From contig CM040752.1 in the NCBI GenBank assembly GCA_022829145.1, forward strand, positions 28,675,586-28,739,585: a DNA stretch of 64,000 nucleotides. Direction: 5' to 3'. This document shows positions 41,312 through 57,113 of this stretch, in pieces. Each line of letters begins with the position of its first letter. The first letter of the stretch is position 1. Source of the DNA: Albula goreensis (Eukaryota; Chordata; Actinopteri; Albuliformes; Albulidae). The translations under genes and the position numbers were made by a program. The notes below the pieces were generated by a model. The model ran no database searches and was not told the DNA's origin. It saw only the letters and a list, made by a program, of their open reading frames with translations.

Positions 41312-42503
41312 TAAAACAGGGGTACACTGCGCCTCCCTCTGCCCCCTCCAGTGCTGTCTCCCACCCTGCCCCCCCTCAGCAGCGGGTGCAGAACCCTGTC
41401 CTCCCCTCTCAAAGAATCTGCCAGTCTGCCGCTCCCTTAGACCAGCTAACGTTTGCTAAGACAAAGCAACCGGGAAAGAATGCACATGAAAACTCAAATG
41501 CAAGGCAAAAGGGGGGTGCATTATGTATGAGTGACACGTTTCATGTGACTGAATCTGTCGTCACAGTCACTCCCAGGTCATAGTCCTCTCAATGCACTGA
41601 TCCGCAATCACCCAGCCATGGTGTCTCATTCGCCTCCAGTGAGTTAGTGGCCACAATGGGAGAATGTGTCTCTGCTCCTGTGACCAATTAAGATCCAGCC
41701 CCTCTAATTAGCCCCTCCTTTATAGTTAGGGCGGAACAGAAAACTGCTAAAAAAAAAAAAAGAGCATTTGAATTATATATAATCTAAGGAATATTACTAT
41801 CGTATCCTAGGAGCCATTCGATTAGGCTCAACCTGGCTACTCTCAGTGAGCGCTCGACAGTCTGACCATTTTTAACACGTGTCTAACAGCAACCCAAAAT
41901 GCTCTCAAACAACTGACGGCTGAGTACCAGAAGAATGAAACTATAGCGCTGTGTGGTCCTCCCACACATAGAGGGCAGAACAACAAAATAATCCCTGCAG
42001 GAGGTGAAGCACTGGGAGGGAGGGGCAGTGCTCCTTTGTGTATCCAAGCCACGACCGCATACTTCTTCTCTTAATACCTCAGCAAAGTCAGGATACTCAT
42101 CTATTTATACTGCCAGTGGTGGCCTGTGAGCCAGCAGGGTCAGCACAAGAATTGAGATATATATTTTGGGAGATGATTTTATGTGCTTGTTCCTGACTGG
42201 CTGCAATGCCGTGTTTTTGTAATGAAGATTTTTTTTTTATAAGATGTTATTTGTTATTATGACTTCTGTGTCACAATTCATGAATTTTAAGCCTTTTTAG
42301 TATGTCAGCTCTATATGGAAAAAATATATAATTTTCTCTTTGTTTGATTTTGTTCCTTAGTGTATCTTTACTTGAACTCGTGACATTTAACCCTTTTTTT
42401 ATTTGATTTGTTCTGTTTCGTCTCCTTAACATTTAAAGAAAATGTCCACTTCTTTCTCTGTGTGAATGGAGATAGTAGTGGCTGCTTTTCTTCTTCTGTC
42501 CCC

Positions 42504-42509
42504 AATAAA
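42504..42509 (+). terminator. hmga2: Candidate distal poly(A) signal of HMGA2
   Basis: AATAAA within a T-rich region, followed within about 30 bases by TGTGTCCTTTTT, a plausible downstream element. It is the last good plus-strand signal before the convergent C3orf18 gene. Confidence 0.4.
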
Positions 42510-42752
42510 AATATTACTTATGCAAAATTACTGTGTCCTTTTTAAGTCAATATGCACTAAACATTAACTTTTTAGATATAGCAGATTTGTTCCTCTTCAA
42601 AAATCTGATATGCATGTACATTCTGCCTCAGTATAAAACTGACTGTTCGCAATAATCACTACTGAAAATGACCCAGAGAGTAGTCCTTTTATTCTGTCCA
42701 CAAAATGAACATTTCAAAACGTAAACACTGCAGTCTTTTTCTCGACCTCCTG

Positions 42753-42777
42753 AGAGAGAGAGAGAGAGAGAGAGAGT
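42753..42777. repeat. (GA)n microsatellite, with CA-rich sequence to about 43010
   Basis: A run of about 12 GA copies, followed from about 42855 by interrupted CA repeats. It lies between the convergent ends of HMGA2 and C3orf18. Confidence 0.88.
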
Positions 42778-42779
42778 AG

Positions 42780-45712
42780 GGTGGGTTGTCATTGTCACGT
42801 CTGATAATCCTAAAGCAAGGATCAGGCAGTCCCTAACCTACTACCCCACACAAGGACACACACACACGCACACACAATAGACACACAACACACGCACACA
42901 CTCACACTCACACACATATGCTTACATGTATACACTTCTGTGCTTCATACTTACACTTTTGTACACATACTCGTATGCACTCACACACAGACACACACCC
43001 ATGCACTACCGCAATATACAATAACATGCATTCACTCCCACATGCAGGCAGTCGCAAACAGAGTCACTGTCTTCTCTTGGCCAGTACAGATATGGACAGT
43101 TTAGAGAGAGAGAGGCAGATCCCAAGCTTTTAAATGAAATAAGAATATATCAATTCACCACTTGAGCCAATTTTGGAGCACAGACTGGAGACACGGAAAC
43201 AGTTCTTCCACTTTGGGCTCCAAATAAAGGCCTGTCCTCTTAGATTCACAGGTCCTATTAAGTCACTGTCTTAAACTTTTATTGCACTTAACTCTTACAA
43301 CTTAATTTCTTAGATTTGAAGTTATGTTTTCTCTCCAGTTTCATTTTCAAATATAAATATTTGCCTGTAATAATGGAAGATCAATAGAAGGTTTTTTGTG
43401 AATTGTCACTAAAGGTGTTCCTGAGTGCAGATTTCTGGGGAGGAGGGAAATACAGGGGGCCCAGAGCCATGTAAGGTATTAGGTGTGTTTTAAGGGAGGG
43501 GGGGGGGATGGTGTCTCAAAGCTCATGGTGATTTAACAAATTTCATCCCGGGCCAAGTCACTCATTTTAAACAACAACTGGTTTCCCGGATTTGAGATTT
43601 TGTTTGAGAAAAGATCTAGTCCTGAAATTCCCTTCCTTCCCTGTGCTTTTTTCCTCTAGATTCCAAAACCTCGCATCAATAATCCAGCCCCATCCCGTAT
43701 TCAGACCAAAATGCAATGAATCCTCGCTCTTCCTTGTCCACCCCACCCACATTCTAATTCTCTAAGTTACATTACCAAAGTTATTACAAAGACATCAAGC
43801 ATCCAAATGAAGTGCTGTTTCCATATGGGGATCAGAGTAGAGTAAATGGTCTCTCAGTCATGTTCAGGTATAGAAGAACAAAATGGGAGACCAGTCTGGC
43901 ACTCCAGCTGTCACAAACATACATGACCACGGTGATTGTTGGTACAGAGTGTTGAGTACAAGTGAACAGATCTTTGGGTTATCCATGTGTCTGGAGGAGG
44001 GAAAAGGTGGAGAGGTCCTGCCCGGTGGCGGAGGTCTCCGTCCACGTATTGTGGATTCATGCTAGTCCATCGCTTTGTGCAGGGCGTAGCGGAGGAACTG
44101 GGCTGTGTGGAGGTAGCGCAGGTCAGCTGGGGCTCCTGTGACTGGACTGATGAGCCATGTGACCTTGCTGCACCTCGTCTGCTCACTGCTCCGCCCCCCT
44201 GCCTTTCTTATTGCCTCTTATTGTCCCTTGCAGCTGCTCTGCCAAGGCCTGTGTCGTCTCTCTCCCGAAGCTGAAATGTTCCCTTTAGTGAGGGCTGGGG
44301 GGGAACTGGCACTGTCTTGACCCTCTGCCAGACATACCGAACTGAGCTCAGCTGCTCTGCCACAAATCCAGCTATCTTGTCCATCTTGAAAATCCAGTAA
44401 GTGTCCCGTAAGGTGCCACAAAATTTCAAAATAACTCATGCTTCCAAAGGGTCAACAGAATACAATACAACATTTCGGAGTTCAGTGTCAATTCTGTACA
44501 ATACTGTGAGTTTCTCTTTCCAACATCTTGAGTATATTCAGAGTTTCAGGCTAAAAAAAAATTGAATAGAAATGTAAAATAAATAAATAGGCGAATAATG
44601 AAGCTCGAAGTCTTGGAAGGAGAGTGTGAGAAAGAGAGGTGAGTCACTCCTTCATCCATCAGTGTGAACAAGACATCATGCATGTCCCACAGTGCATCAC
44701 TCTTGTAGTCACAGAGAGAAGGGGAGAGGCCAGAGAAGTTACCCCTATCATATCCCATAATTTCATATAGCCCTTGTGCAGCATTACCTAATCACTGCAA
44801 AAAAAAAAAATTAAAATAACAAAACGTCACTGACCCAGGTGACAGCAATAGGGGAACGGCACAGATGTGCACCCAATAAAACAAGCTAAATAGCATGGAA
44901 GCCTGAGTGTCACAGAGGTTCTGATGGGAGATGTAGTCCAAAACTAGCAGCAGTAGTAGACCACCCTCTGTCTCTGCACTGCATCTCTATTAACCAAATC
45001 TGTGACACTCTGTTTAAGAGAGTTCTCCCCACTAAACAAAATCCAGAATTATTCTACAACAGGTTTTAGTTAGTTTAATCCTCATACCTGTTCCCCATCT
45101 ACTATAACTTTGTCATTTACTAATAGTAATTGTAACAGCCAGAAATCACCTTACAAGGTGTTGCTGGAGTAAATCAGTTGCTAACAGAATGGTAACCCTG
45201 AAGCCTGCAAGCCAGGCACATTGCTCAACGCCACCTTCCTGAGAATGACACAAACCATATCCCCCTGAAGTTTCCTCCAGAGGGGGTTGTAAGAAAATTA
45301 CAACCTTAAAGAGCCTAAACATAAAAAAAACCCTTATGAAAATGTTATAAAATACAATGTGCTGTGAATTTGGTATTATGCTGGTACATATTAGATGTTT
45401 CCCTTTTTCATAAATGAATGAAATCCCTCATATTATGAGTCACATCCTGTATGCTCTGCATCCAGCTTTTCCAGTAGGAGGACCTATGAGGAAGATACCT
45501 TTACGCACATACTCAGCACACATGTACTAAGTAATATATTTCATGTTTTACCAGATGTCCTTTAAGCGACCCTTGTTCCCCTCTCTCCTGACCTCCGTAG
45601 CAAACTAAATCTGCAGGGATACCACAGTCTGTCCCACCCCCATTCCCCCTGTCCATTCCCCCAGTCCTTTCCCATCCCACCCCCCTCACAAGTGCAAAGA
45701 CTGGTGACAGCA
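42780..45712 (-). other. C3orf18 3' UTR and/or intergenic sequence
   Basis: This is downstream of the C3orf18 stop. Minus-strand AATAAA motifs occur at 43276-43281 and 42687-42692 (TTTATT on the plus strand), so the 3' UTR may extend to either. No gene is clearly recognised. A 65-base minus-strand segment at 44062-44126 has the look of a terminal coding exon and is described under findings. Confidence 0.35.
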
Positions 45713-48839
<3,127 letters not shown>

Positions 48840-51800
48840 CTTTCCTTCAGAGGCAGGTGCAAGATCTTCAGAAGGTCTCACAAGGTGATATCACTTGTGT
48901 CTGCTGCTGTAATGGAGGCCTGGCCGACCATTGTGTTTGCTGCTCGCGTACCTCAAACAACAACCAGGATGCAACTCCTGAAAGACACAAAAATAATATT
49001 TCACATAGGAGCACACACTGGGACATGCTGAGTGCTGCTGTAGTTCATTACTAAGAATAATGCTCTTAAATACATATTAAGAGTTAACAATAAATAAGAG
49101 ATACCTTTCATTATTAGTAAAAAAATCAATAAATTCTCATGTCTGCACCAGTGGCAGCAATTGTTTAACTGCCCATGCAAGAGTTTGGGACCATTCCTAG
49201 CTTGTTTTTTTCCATGTTATGGGAATTACTTTGTCGTGAACAGGGGTTAATGGCTGGAAATTTGTTGGATGTGACAGAGCATGTGCAGAACAGAAAAAGA
49301 AAACAAACACAGAAGGTAAGCGAAATGATACCTCGCTGGCCATTACTACTATAACTCACACCCTTCTTACTCATAAAGCTCTGCGTTTTATTTTACAGAA
49401 ATCATCGCCTGTAAATTGTATTTCTGCGCATTTTTGCCCAAAGAAACAGGAAAAGACTTTGGCCCGGATTCAATCAAACATTGCCCTTAACTTTGGTTCA
49501 CAATTTCACAAAATATTTTGGTGAGTTCTTATAGAGAAAAAGCTCTTACTCAGCTGAAAGTAAAAATTAAGGACAAATGTGGATTGAATCCCAACCTACA
49601 GCAGAGGTGGCTGTAGACCAAGACCTGGAGGGTTGCAGTATCTGCAGCTTCTTGTGGTTTCATTTCAACAAGCAGACAGTTCAGACTTTGGAAACAGGTC
49701 GTGTGGACTTGATAGCCAATCAATGGCTTAAATTAATCATTTGAGTGCTGGAACTCTGTGCCAAAAATCAGGAGACACTGCTGTCTTCCAGGACTGACTG
49801 GAGCCAGCCTCTACTGCACCAGACAATTTCAGCTTTTCCATGACAGCATTTTTAACTCAAAACCACTAAATCACAGAGTAACTACTACAACCAAGTAACA
49901 TAAAGCCTGCAATGCAAATATAACTACCAATCTCTCTCAGAGCTGCCCTCTTCATAAGTGCTCATTGTTACAGACCTGATCAGAGAGACTACACTTGCTT
50001 ATACTCTTGTAAAAGCATCAGCCTAAAACCTCATCATTGGGTTTCAAAAACGGCATCAATAACCATTAAACCTCCTCCCCACCTTTCTCACTTTTCTCTT
50101 AAGCACTGAAGAGTGCTTATATCAGCAGGCTGCAGATCAATGTGAACCTCAGTTTTCCATTTTGGTTTCCCTCATACAGAGCCATCATAAATCGAACACG
50201 AGGGAGAAAGCAAGGCGCTCTCACAACTAAGCATTCTGCTGCTGGTTCCGGGCAGAGAGATGGGGTAAGCCGCTACTTGTACCATACTCCAAAGCCTGGG
50301 GGAGAGCACCGTTACAGCTTTGAGAATTCCCACAACAGCCCCGTGGGGGGGGGGGGTGTAGTAAGTAAACAGGTACACAGACACCAGGAGCAGCAGTATG
50401 GCTACCTGAGGGAGAATACCCACAGACTGCACCAGAGCGCTGTCCACAACCATTCTTCATCCACCAGCTAATTTTTTTTCCACATACAAAGGTTGACAGA
50501 TAAAACCAAATAACCACACCCACACTGTTCTTCACCAGGGTTGAATAGAACAGGTGTTGATTAGTGATACTACCATTTTCAGGGGGGTCATTCCTAATAT
50601 CCTCAGATCAATGTGTATCTGTCATAAATTGCTGAATTTAGCATATGGAAATATAGATAAATCTGCCTTATGAGACAGGCACAAGACAATAAGCAAGAGT
50701 CAAACCTAGCCCTGCAGAAAGTGCATCTGTGGGCTACAAGATATGTCTGTATGGGAGATGTTGAAACAGCGCACAGTGAAGAAGAGAGAAGTGGAAGTGA
50801 CCCTTACAGACACCTGTATCCTTCATGCTTTGATGGACTGGAGATGAGCAGATTGGCCCTGGGGGGGTGTAATGAGGGGTCGCTGCGGGTGGGCTGGGGG
50901 ACATGAATGGAAGAGCAACTGAAAGGTGGTTACAGGAAAACCGCTTCCTCACCACTAGTCCGCCAGTCCACACACACATGGGCCTGACAGTTAGTGGAGG
51001 GAAGGTCTGAATGAAGCGGTTGAGGTCACATGGTGAGAGGAGGTGACAGGGGGTTGGCATGGAGGGGGCTGGTGATGATGAGAAGGGAAGTGGTTTGGGG
51101 ACAGCGCAATTACCAACATGCAATGGATGCAGTCTCTGATGCCTTTTTCTAAATTTTCACTGTTTTAAAACTGATCACTGCCGTTGTGCAAGGGGAGAGG
51201 TGTGCTGCTATGCCTCCTACCCGCAGAAAACCAGCCACTTTTCACACATTTTTTGGGTGTGTAGGACTAAAGATAATTATTATCTGAGCTCTGAAGGGCC
51301 CATACTCTTTGCTGTATCATCAATGAAATCTCAGCATCCCTGTACATTCAGATCATGTACAGATCACTGTCAAGTTAATGAGGACAGGTCATGGAAGACA
51401 CACCTGACCCCTGCTGGGCTTATCAGGGTTCAGATCCACAGTTACAGTACACAGCCTGGAGGCCAGCCTTCATAGGGCATACAATCTCTGTCCCTCAGTC
51501 CACCCCACTGACCCCAGCAAACAATCACAACCCACCATGATAGTAATCAAACAGTATTAATCACATTGAGCCTAGTGTCATTAAAGAGAAAATGGTACCT
51601 AGAAACAACAAAAAAATAACAGATACTCTGACACACTATATCCTGCATCCTTATTCAATTACCTAATAACCTTTTACCGATTTCTTTTTAGAGTAGTGAG
51701 TTCACCGGCTTTTGCATCAGGTTTACACAATTATTTATTCCAGGATGTGTGTTTAGTTATCTGTAATCCATATGAGTTATGCTAAGTAGTGGATACGGGA

Positions 51801-54800
51801 GAAAAGAGGGCTTTTGCCAAACATGGAAACACATTGTCTTCCTGTTATATGAAGAAAATGAAATTAATGACGATGGTCACCAGCTTTCGTAGCCCTGTGT
51901 CTGGGCATACACAGTCATTGGTTTCATCAAGTGATATGAGGTGCTTCATCTTGCATGAGTGGAAGTGGGGAGTGGAGACAGAGGTGTACAGGCCCGTTTA
52001 CATCTCCCACCTCCACCCCCGCCTGTCCATCCATGCCCCCAACGCTCCATTCATCTTCCCGTTACGTTAGCTGCGGCTTGAGCGCGCTACACTCTCCCTG
52101 TCACAGAGTGACACCTACGATGCCAGCAGCTCAGCCGTGGGCGGTGCGGGCAGGATGTGGGCTCCACACATATCACCGCGCAGATACAGTACCAAGGAAA
52201 GGGGATTGCAAGAGATACCAAGAACTGCAGCCCCATGGTATGAAAGCATTTCCACACAAACACTCACACAAACACACATGCAACTACAAACACACATGCG
52301 TCCTCTCTCAGACATGTGACACATGCCATCACAAACACACACCAGCACACACATGCAATCTCAAGCATACACAGACACACGTGTGTGTGTGTTCTCTCTC
52401 AGACATTAACATGCTATCACAATCACGAACACACACAGTCTTCCTTACACATGCAAACATACGTACAGTCAGACATGTACATACATAGACACCAACCCAT
52501 GAACACCCATACAAACTAAAACACTCAAATAAACACAAAACACACACATTGACATGCAGAGATACTCATATATGCAGAACGTACAAACACACTCATATGT
52601 AATTACGTACATACACACATATGCCAACAGGATAGGGGCTAATAAGTTTCACTTTTCCCCTCCACAGATGCACAATGGCATTTTTACACTGTGTACACCG
52701 TCACCGGGGCGCAGAAGTCCCACATCAGAGCTCAGAGTGTGCCGCCTGAAATGAACGAACCCCTTGAGCAAACCCGAGGCAGACTCTTATCACACCCTGT
52801 CACCACTCAGCCTCCAGCTGATTACAGTCTTGCATTCAGTCCTGACAGGCATGATGAAAAATGTCAAACCCAGTCCGAGGCCTCACAGTGCTGGGCCTGG
52901 CGCTGCCGTGTGCCTGCCTGCTCTCAGAACATCAGGGGAAAGATGGAGGTCCCTCTACATGGGCATGCGGGCCCATGTAGAAGGACTGGGGGACTGAAGG
53001 GTTGTCTGTTTCACAGTAAAAAGGTGTGCATCAGAGCTCATGGGTGATGGGCTTTATTTCTTTTGTTCATGACTGTGGCGGGCGCTGCCTCCTCGGGGCA
53101 TGTGACAGAACTCATCTCACCCTCGGCCTGCTCGATCCCATGCTGACTGGCCTGGCTGAGATCCTGTCAGCTCATATGAAGCAATCACACCACACAGGTG
53201 CCGCTGTTCACCCCCCTCCATCAGATAGCACCATGAGCACTGGCTCTTACATCACAAGCCTAACCCACACAGCTAAGGCTTTGTAGTTGAATGAATTATT
53301 TGTTTTTTTTTTTTTTTTTTTGGTTGTTTCATCACTAGACAAACCTGACATTTCAGTAGTAGTTAGAAGCTGCTCTTTTTTTTTTTGGTGGTTATCTCTT
53401 GATCATAAAGCAGGGCTGTCAGACAGACACAACGCAAAGTTTTCTGTTAAATGGCACAAGCAATAGTCAGCAAAGCCTCAAGATAAATGAAAAGAATGCA
53501 AGTTTATGCAAAACAAACACAAGTCTGCATCAAACTTATCTGTCAGTTCTATATGAGGTGGATGTCACACAAGGCATTACATAACATGCCATCTCAGTAG
53601 ACAGACTGGCTGCGCACAGTTGTGATGAGAATGGATGGAACAGTAGCATGTATTGTTAGCATGCCTATGCTTGGTAGGATGTTCTAACACAACTGAGCAT
53701 ATTATACATGTATCTCATACATTGATTGATGCACTCATCTTGCCCAAAGGGTATCATTTATGTGCAGCAGAGCAGAATGAATGATATGAGGAAGCCTTCG
53801 GTCAGCAGGCAGTGCAGACAAAAACAAAGCGCTGCTGCTGCACAGGATGGCCCGCCCGTCTAATGAGAAACATGTGCACTTCCCCCCCTCCACCAATCAG
53901 AGCCAGGGGCCTGCTGAGTTCTCTCACCAATCCAATCAGAAACCGACGCAGATCAAAGAAATCTGCACAAAATTCCTCCCATGATGAAATAATCATGGTT
54001 ATAGCCAGCTCCGAGTGTTTCACTCAGCCCGTCTCAGACTCCACTACGGTTTCGTAACGCTGTCGTTTTACGGTCCCATGACCCAGCCAGGAGGCTAACG
54101 CTCAGAATAGATCTTATGAGTCCGGCCACTGTAGACCTAATCCCATACAAACAGCACAGGAGCCTGAGAATAGGATGACCTCCCCAGTCTAGTCACATAC
54201 ACACACACACACACACACACACTCACCCGCTGTGTCTGCCCGTGTAGGTGTGGAGAGAGGGAGGTGGGCACAGGGTGGAGAGGGCCTCTGTCTTTTCTTT
54301 CTCTCTGTTTCCCCCTCTCTCCCCCTCTCTCTTTTCCCCTCTCTTTCCCTCCCTCCCTGGTTCCTGCTCCTCAGCTGTGCCTCCTGGCAGCTCAGTAGAA
54401 ATGCTGTCGCCCCTGAGAGACGCAGTCCATCTGGCAAATAAACATCATCCTCGCTGATGATTTTGAGGACACAAGAGTAGCCGTAATCTTTTTCTGTTCT
54501 CTTTCTGCCTCTGTCTATCTCTCTCTGTCTCTCTCTCCCTCTCACTCTCTCTATTTCCCTCAATCCCCTCCTTGTAAAAATAACTATAGCAGCTCCAAGG
54601 ATGCTGCAACCGGAGATCTGTGTTCCAAGATCCAGTTCCCTCCCCCTGTCTGTGCTGCCATTGGTTGGTTGGGATGTAATCTCTGGGCCTGGTTGGTCTA
54701 GTCACGCTGTCTGTCTGGCTTTATGGGGATGAACACAAGCTTTAATGGTTCAGCACACCAGATGCTGTCAGTGCTTGGGTCTTGATTGTATCCGGGTGGC

Positions 54801-57050
54801 TGCCCCTGGGAAATTAACCCTTTGATCCCCACCCCCCATTTCCCAGTAGCATATAAGGAATTTGTGAAAGAAGAAATGTCTCTTTGTGCTGGGAGCAGAC
54901 CCGGGTGGTTTTTTTCCTGACCTTTTCTTGAAAGACAAGCGCTTTAACATGGCCACCACTGACCGCCTGTTTATGTCTCTCAAAGCCAAATTCCTCAGTG
55001 AAACATATGTTGTGAGTCTAGTCAATTTTTGAAAAACTAGGTCATACATATTATCGTAATGTTTGTTCTTGTCTCCTGTGCAGAAAGAAAAAACAACACA
55101 TTCATGTCAGTGAAACTAAATTTATTACAGACACAGATTAAATAAAATGGAAGAATTCCAAACCACAAAAAGGTCAAACCTCTTTTCCGATACACAGGTA
55201 AAAGTTAACCAGAATATACTGCCTGGTGGGACATTATATCAGTTTATTCACCATCATAATCGGGGGCACAAACACATTGTGTCCTTTGCAGATAAAGTCT
55301 TTCTCTGGGCTTCATTTTTCAATGTTTTTTATCCAGCTCAAGTTAAAATGAGTTGTAGGGTAATCTGTATGTTATTTTTCAGGGAGCAGTTGTAGGTTTC
55401 CTTTAAAACCTGTCCCAGTCCACGGGGCAGGGTCTCACTCCAGTGCTATTACTGTGCTCCTTCCATACTCTGCATCCTCTACATTGTAACACAGAAATGT
55501 ACATTATTCACATTACAAATTTCATTGTCTCCTGGTATGCCTTGGGTGATATGTTTCTTAGCAGGTGTTGTGTTTAACCAAATTAACAAAAATGTTGCTT
55601 CATTAATGTGGGATGCATAAAGTCAACAACTAATACCTAAGTGAATATAGCATTCAGTAAGTTATCAACCAAGCGTATGTATACATTCAGTTATTTTAAA
55701 ATATTTATCATACAATTTTAACAGTATTTGATGTTTCATGTTACATGACATTTTATAGCTGCAACAGTACTTGACTTTATGAATATACTTGGAAAATACT
55801 CTTATACAATCAACAGCTTCATGCAGCATTACAAACACTCACTAGATTTACAAGGGGCTTGCCATTAAGTCTTCATTTACCACATTTTGTGCTTACAAAA
55901 TTAGTCTTGTAAAAAAAAAGTTGGGCTTGTAAGGGAAAAGCCTATTTCCTAGATAGATAAACATGTTGTTTTTGTTTAGTGTAATTTATTTCTGGACTTT
56001 TATTATAAGAACTTCATTTCTTATTCATCTACTCTGTCTTGCATTCTTCCATATTATATATCACAATAAATGTATTCATAATATCTTTTAAAAGTATAAG
56101 GTAAATTTTAAAATTCTAAAAATTCTCAAATAGTTACTTAATACATTAAAAATACAAGCATTTTGATTCTTCTTCTATTAAATATTTGGAATGCAAAGCT
56201 TTTCATTAGCAGTGCATGCTTGTATGTACAAGATGGGTACAAGATTCAGTTACAAAAAAATAATATTTTCAAATCAAATACAGTTGTACATTTGAACTGG
56301 TTATGAATGGTTATGAGTGTATTCAGAATTTTTTAGGATTAGGACGTCAGGACTCATTGCTGAAAATGAACAGTAAAACATTTTTCATATAATTCATCAT
56401 TTTATATCACTATTATGGCAATGTAATATACAGTGTCATAACACGCAACCATTCAGAATAGCATCATAATTTGGTTTTAAAAGGTAGTAGCATCAGTCAT
56501 TCACCTGAAATCAGGTTCCCAGTAAGAAAACTAAATGCTCTCCATGTCGGAGTGTCATAAACTTCCCATAATGTCCCACTCTTCAGAACACCATTTAAAT
56601 GCCTCAGATTTGTGTGGATGTATTGAGTAAACGCCTCGACAGTGAAGAAAGTCCATTCTGACTCAATTACAGTACCAGAAAATAGGCTAAATAATCTTCC
56701 TTGTTTTTATTATTTTAAATGGATATTTGCACATGTATTTGGTGAAAAAAATTATTTGCTTATATCACAGACATTTGAAATTTCATGAAGATAGGGGATA
56801 CCTACACTGTACAAAAAAATCTCTGTCTTAAGGAATTCACTTACCATTATCCACTGTGCTAACACTTATGATGTACCATGCTTTTTTTTTAGAGTACACC
56901 TGCCTTGCTCAAAAGACTGTGCTGTCGGTTCTGTAAGCAAATTGCACAAATTGCTGTGAGCTACTTGTGTAAATAGTGCCATCTAGTGCCAGTCACTCAC
57001 ATGTGTCTGCTCGTTTTCAGCAGCTGCTGACAAAGCCACACCCTCTCATT
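48840..57050. other. Region between C3orf18 and NAA80, no confident gene
   Basis: The 5' UTR and promoter of C3orf18 should lie in the left part (minus strand), but their limits are not visible. A strong acceptor-donor pair frames a possible 90-base plus-strand exon at 50179-50268 (see findings). Other contents: a MITE-like element (49461-49597), CA-rich sequence (52240-52560), poly-T runs (53303-53320, 53376-53386), CT-rich patches (54295-54360, 54495-54560) and AT-rich unique sequence from 55000 to 57000 in which I see nothing coding. A moderately CpG-rich patch at about 52060-52160 could be a promoter. Confidence 0.5.
49461..49597. repeat. MITE-like element with about 28-bp terminal inverted repeats
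   Basis: The left arm (cccggattcaatcaaacatt then gcccttaac) is an imperfect reverse complement of the right arm (ttaaggacaaatgtggattg then aatcccaacc). The interior is short and AT-rich with no coding capacity. Confidence 0.7.
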
Positions 57051-57053
57051 TAA

Positions 57054-57113
57054 TATGGCGCTTGATTCCCCTTGATTCTTGCCGTAAGTCGGAAGTGCAA
57101 GCCGCCGTGGAAG
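57054..57113 (+). promoter_or_regulatory. naa80: Candidate NAA80 core promoter and first non-coding exon
   Basis: A CpG-containing patch in otherwise AT-rich DNA has a perfect ETS/GABP motif (CGGAAGTG, 57090-57097) and an ATGGCG YY1-like motif (57054). Both are typical of housekeeping promoters. AAG|gtaccc at 57113 could be the donor of a short untranslated exon. The next plausible exon is 57645-57734 (acceptor ttccag, donor gtatgt). Confidence 0.4.

Larger units (their letters stand above)
33598..42530 (+). other. hmga2: Probable 3' UTR of HMGA2 (outer limit inferred)
   Basis: The sequence after the HMGA2 stop has no recognisable exon on the plus strand and ends near a clear AATAAA at 42504. 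It contains a 17-bp minisatellite (33791-34189), let-7-type sites at 33614, 35474, 41305 and 42075, a CA microsatellite (35525-35561) and a GA tract (40099-40137). A 3' UTR of up to 8.9 kb would be about three times the human length. Use of an earlier signal (for example AATAAA near 40846) is possible. Human HMGA2 is a classic let-7 target through its long 3' UTR. Confidence 0.45.

Noticed and set aside
50172..50453. A minus-strand frame with a hydrophobic ILLLLVSVYLF segment
   Set aside because: It passes through a G-run and shows no convincing splice sites or homologue. The hydrophobic stretch alone is not enough for a membrane protein call.
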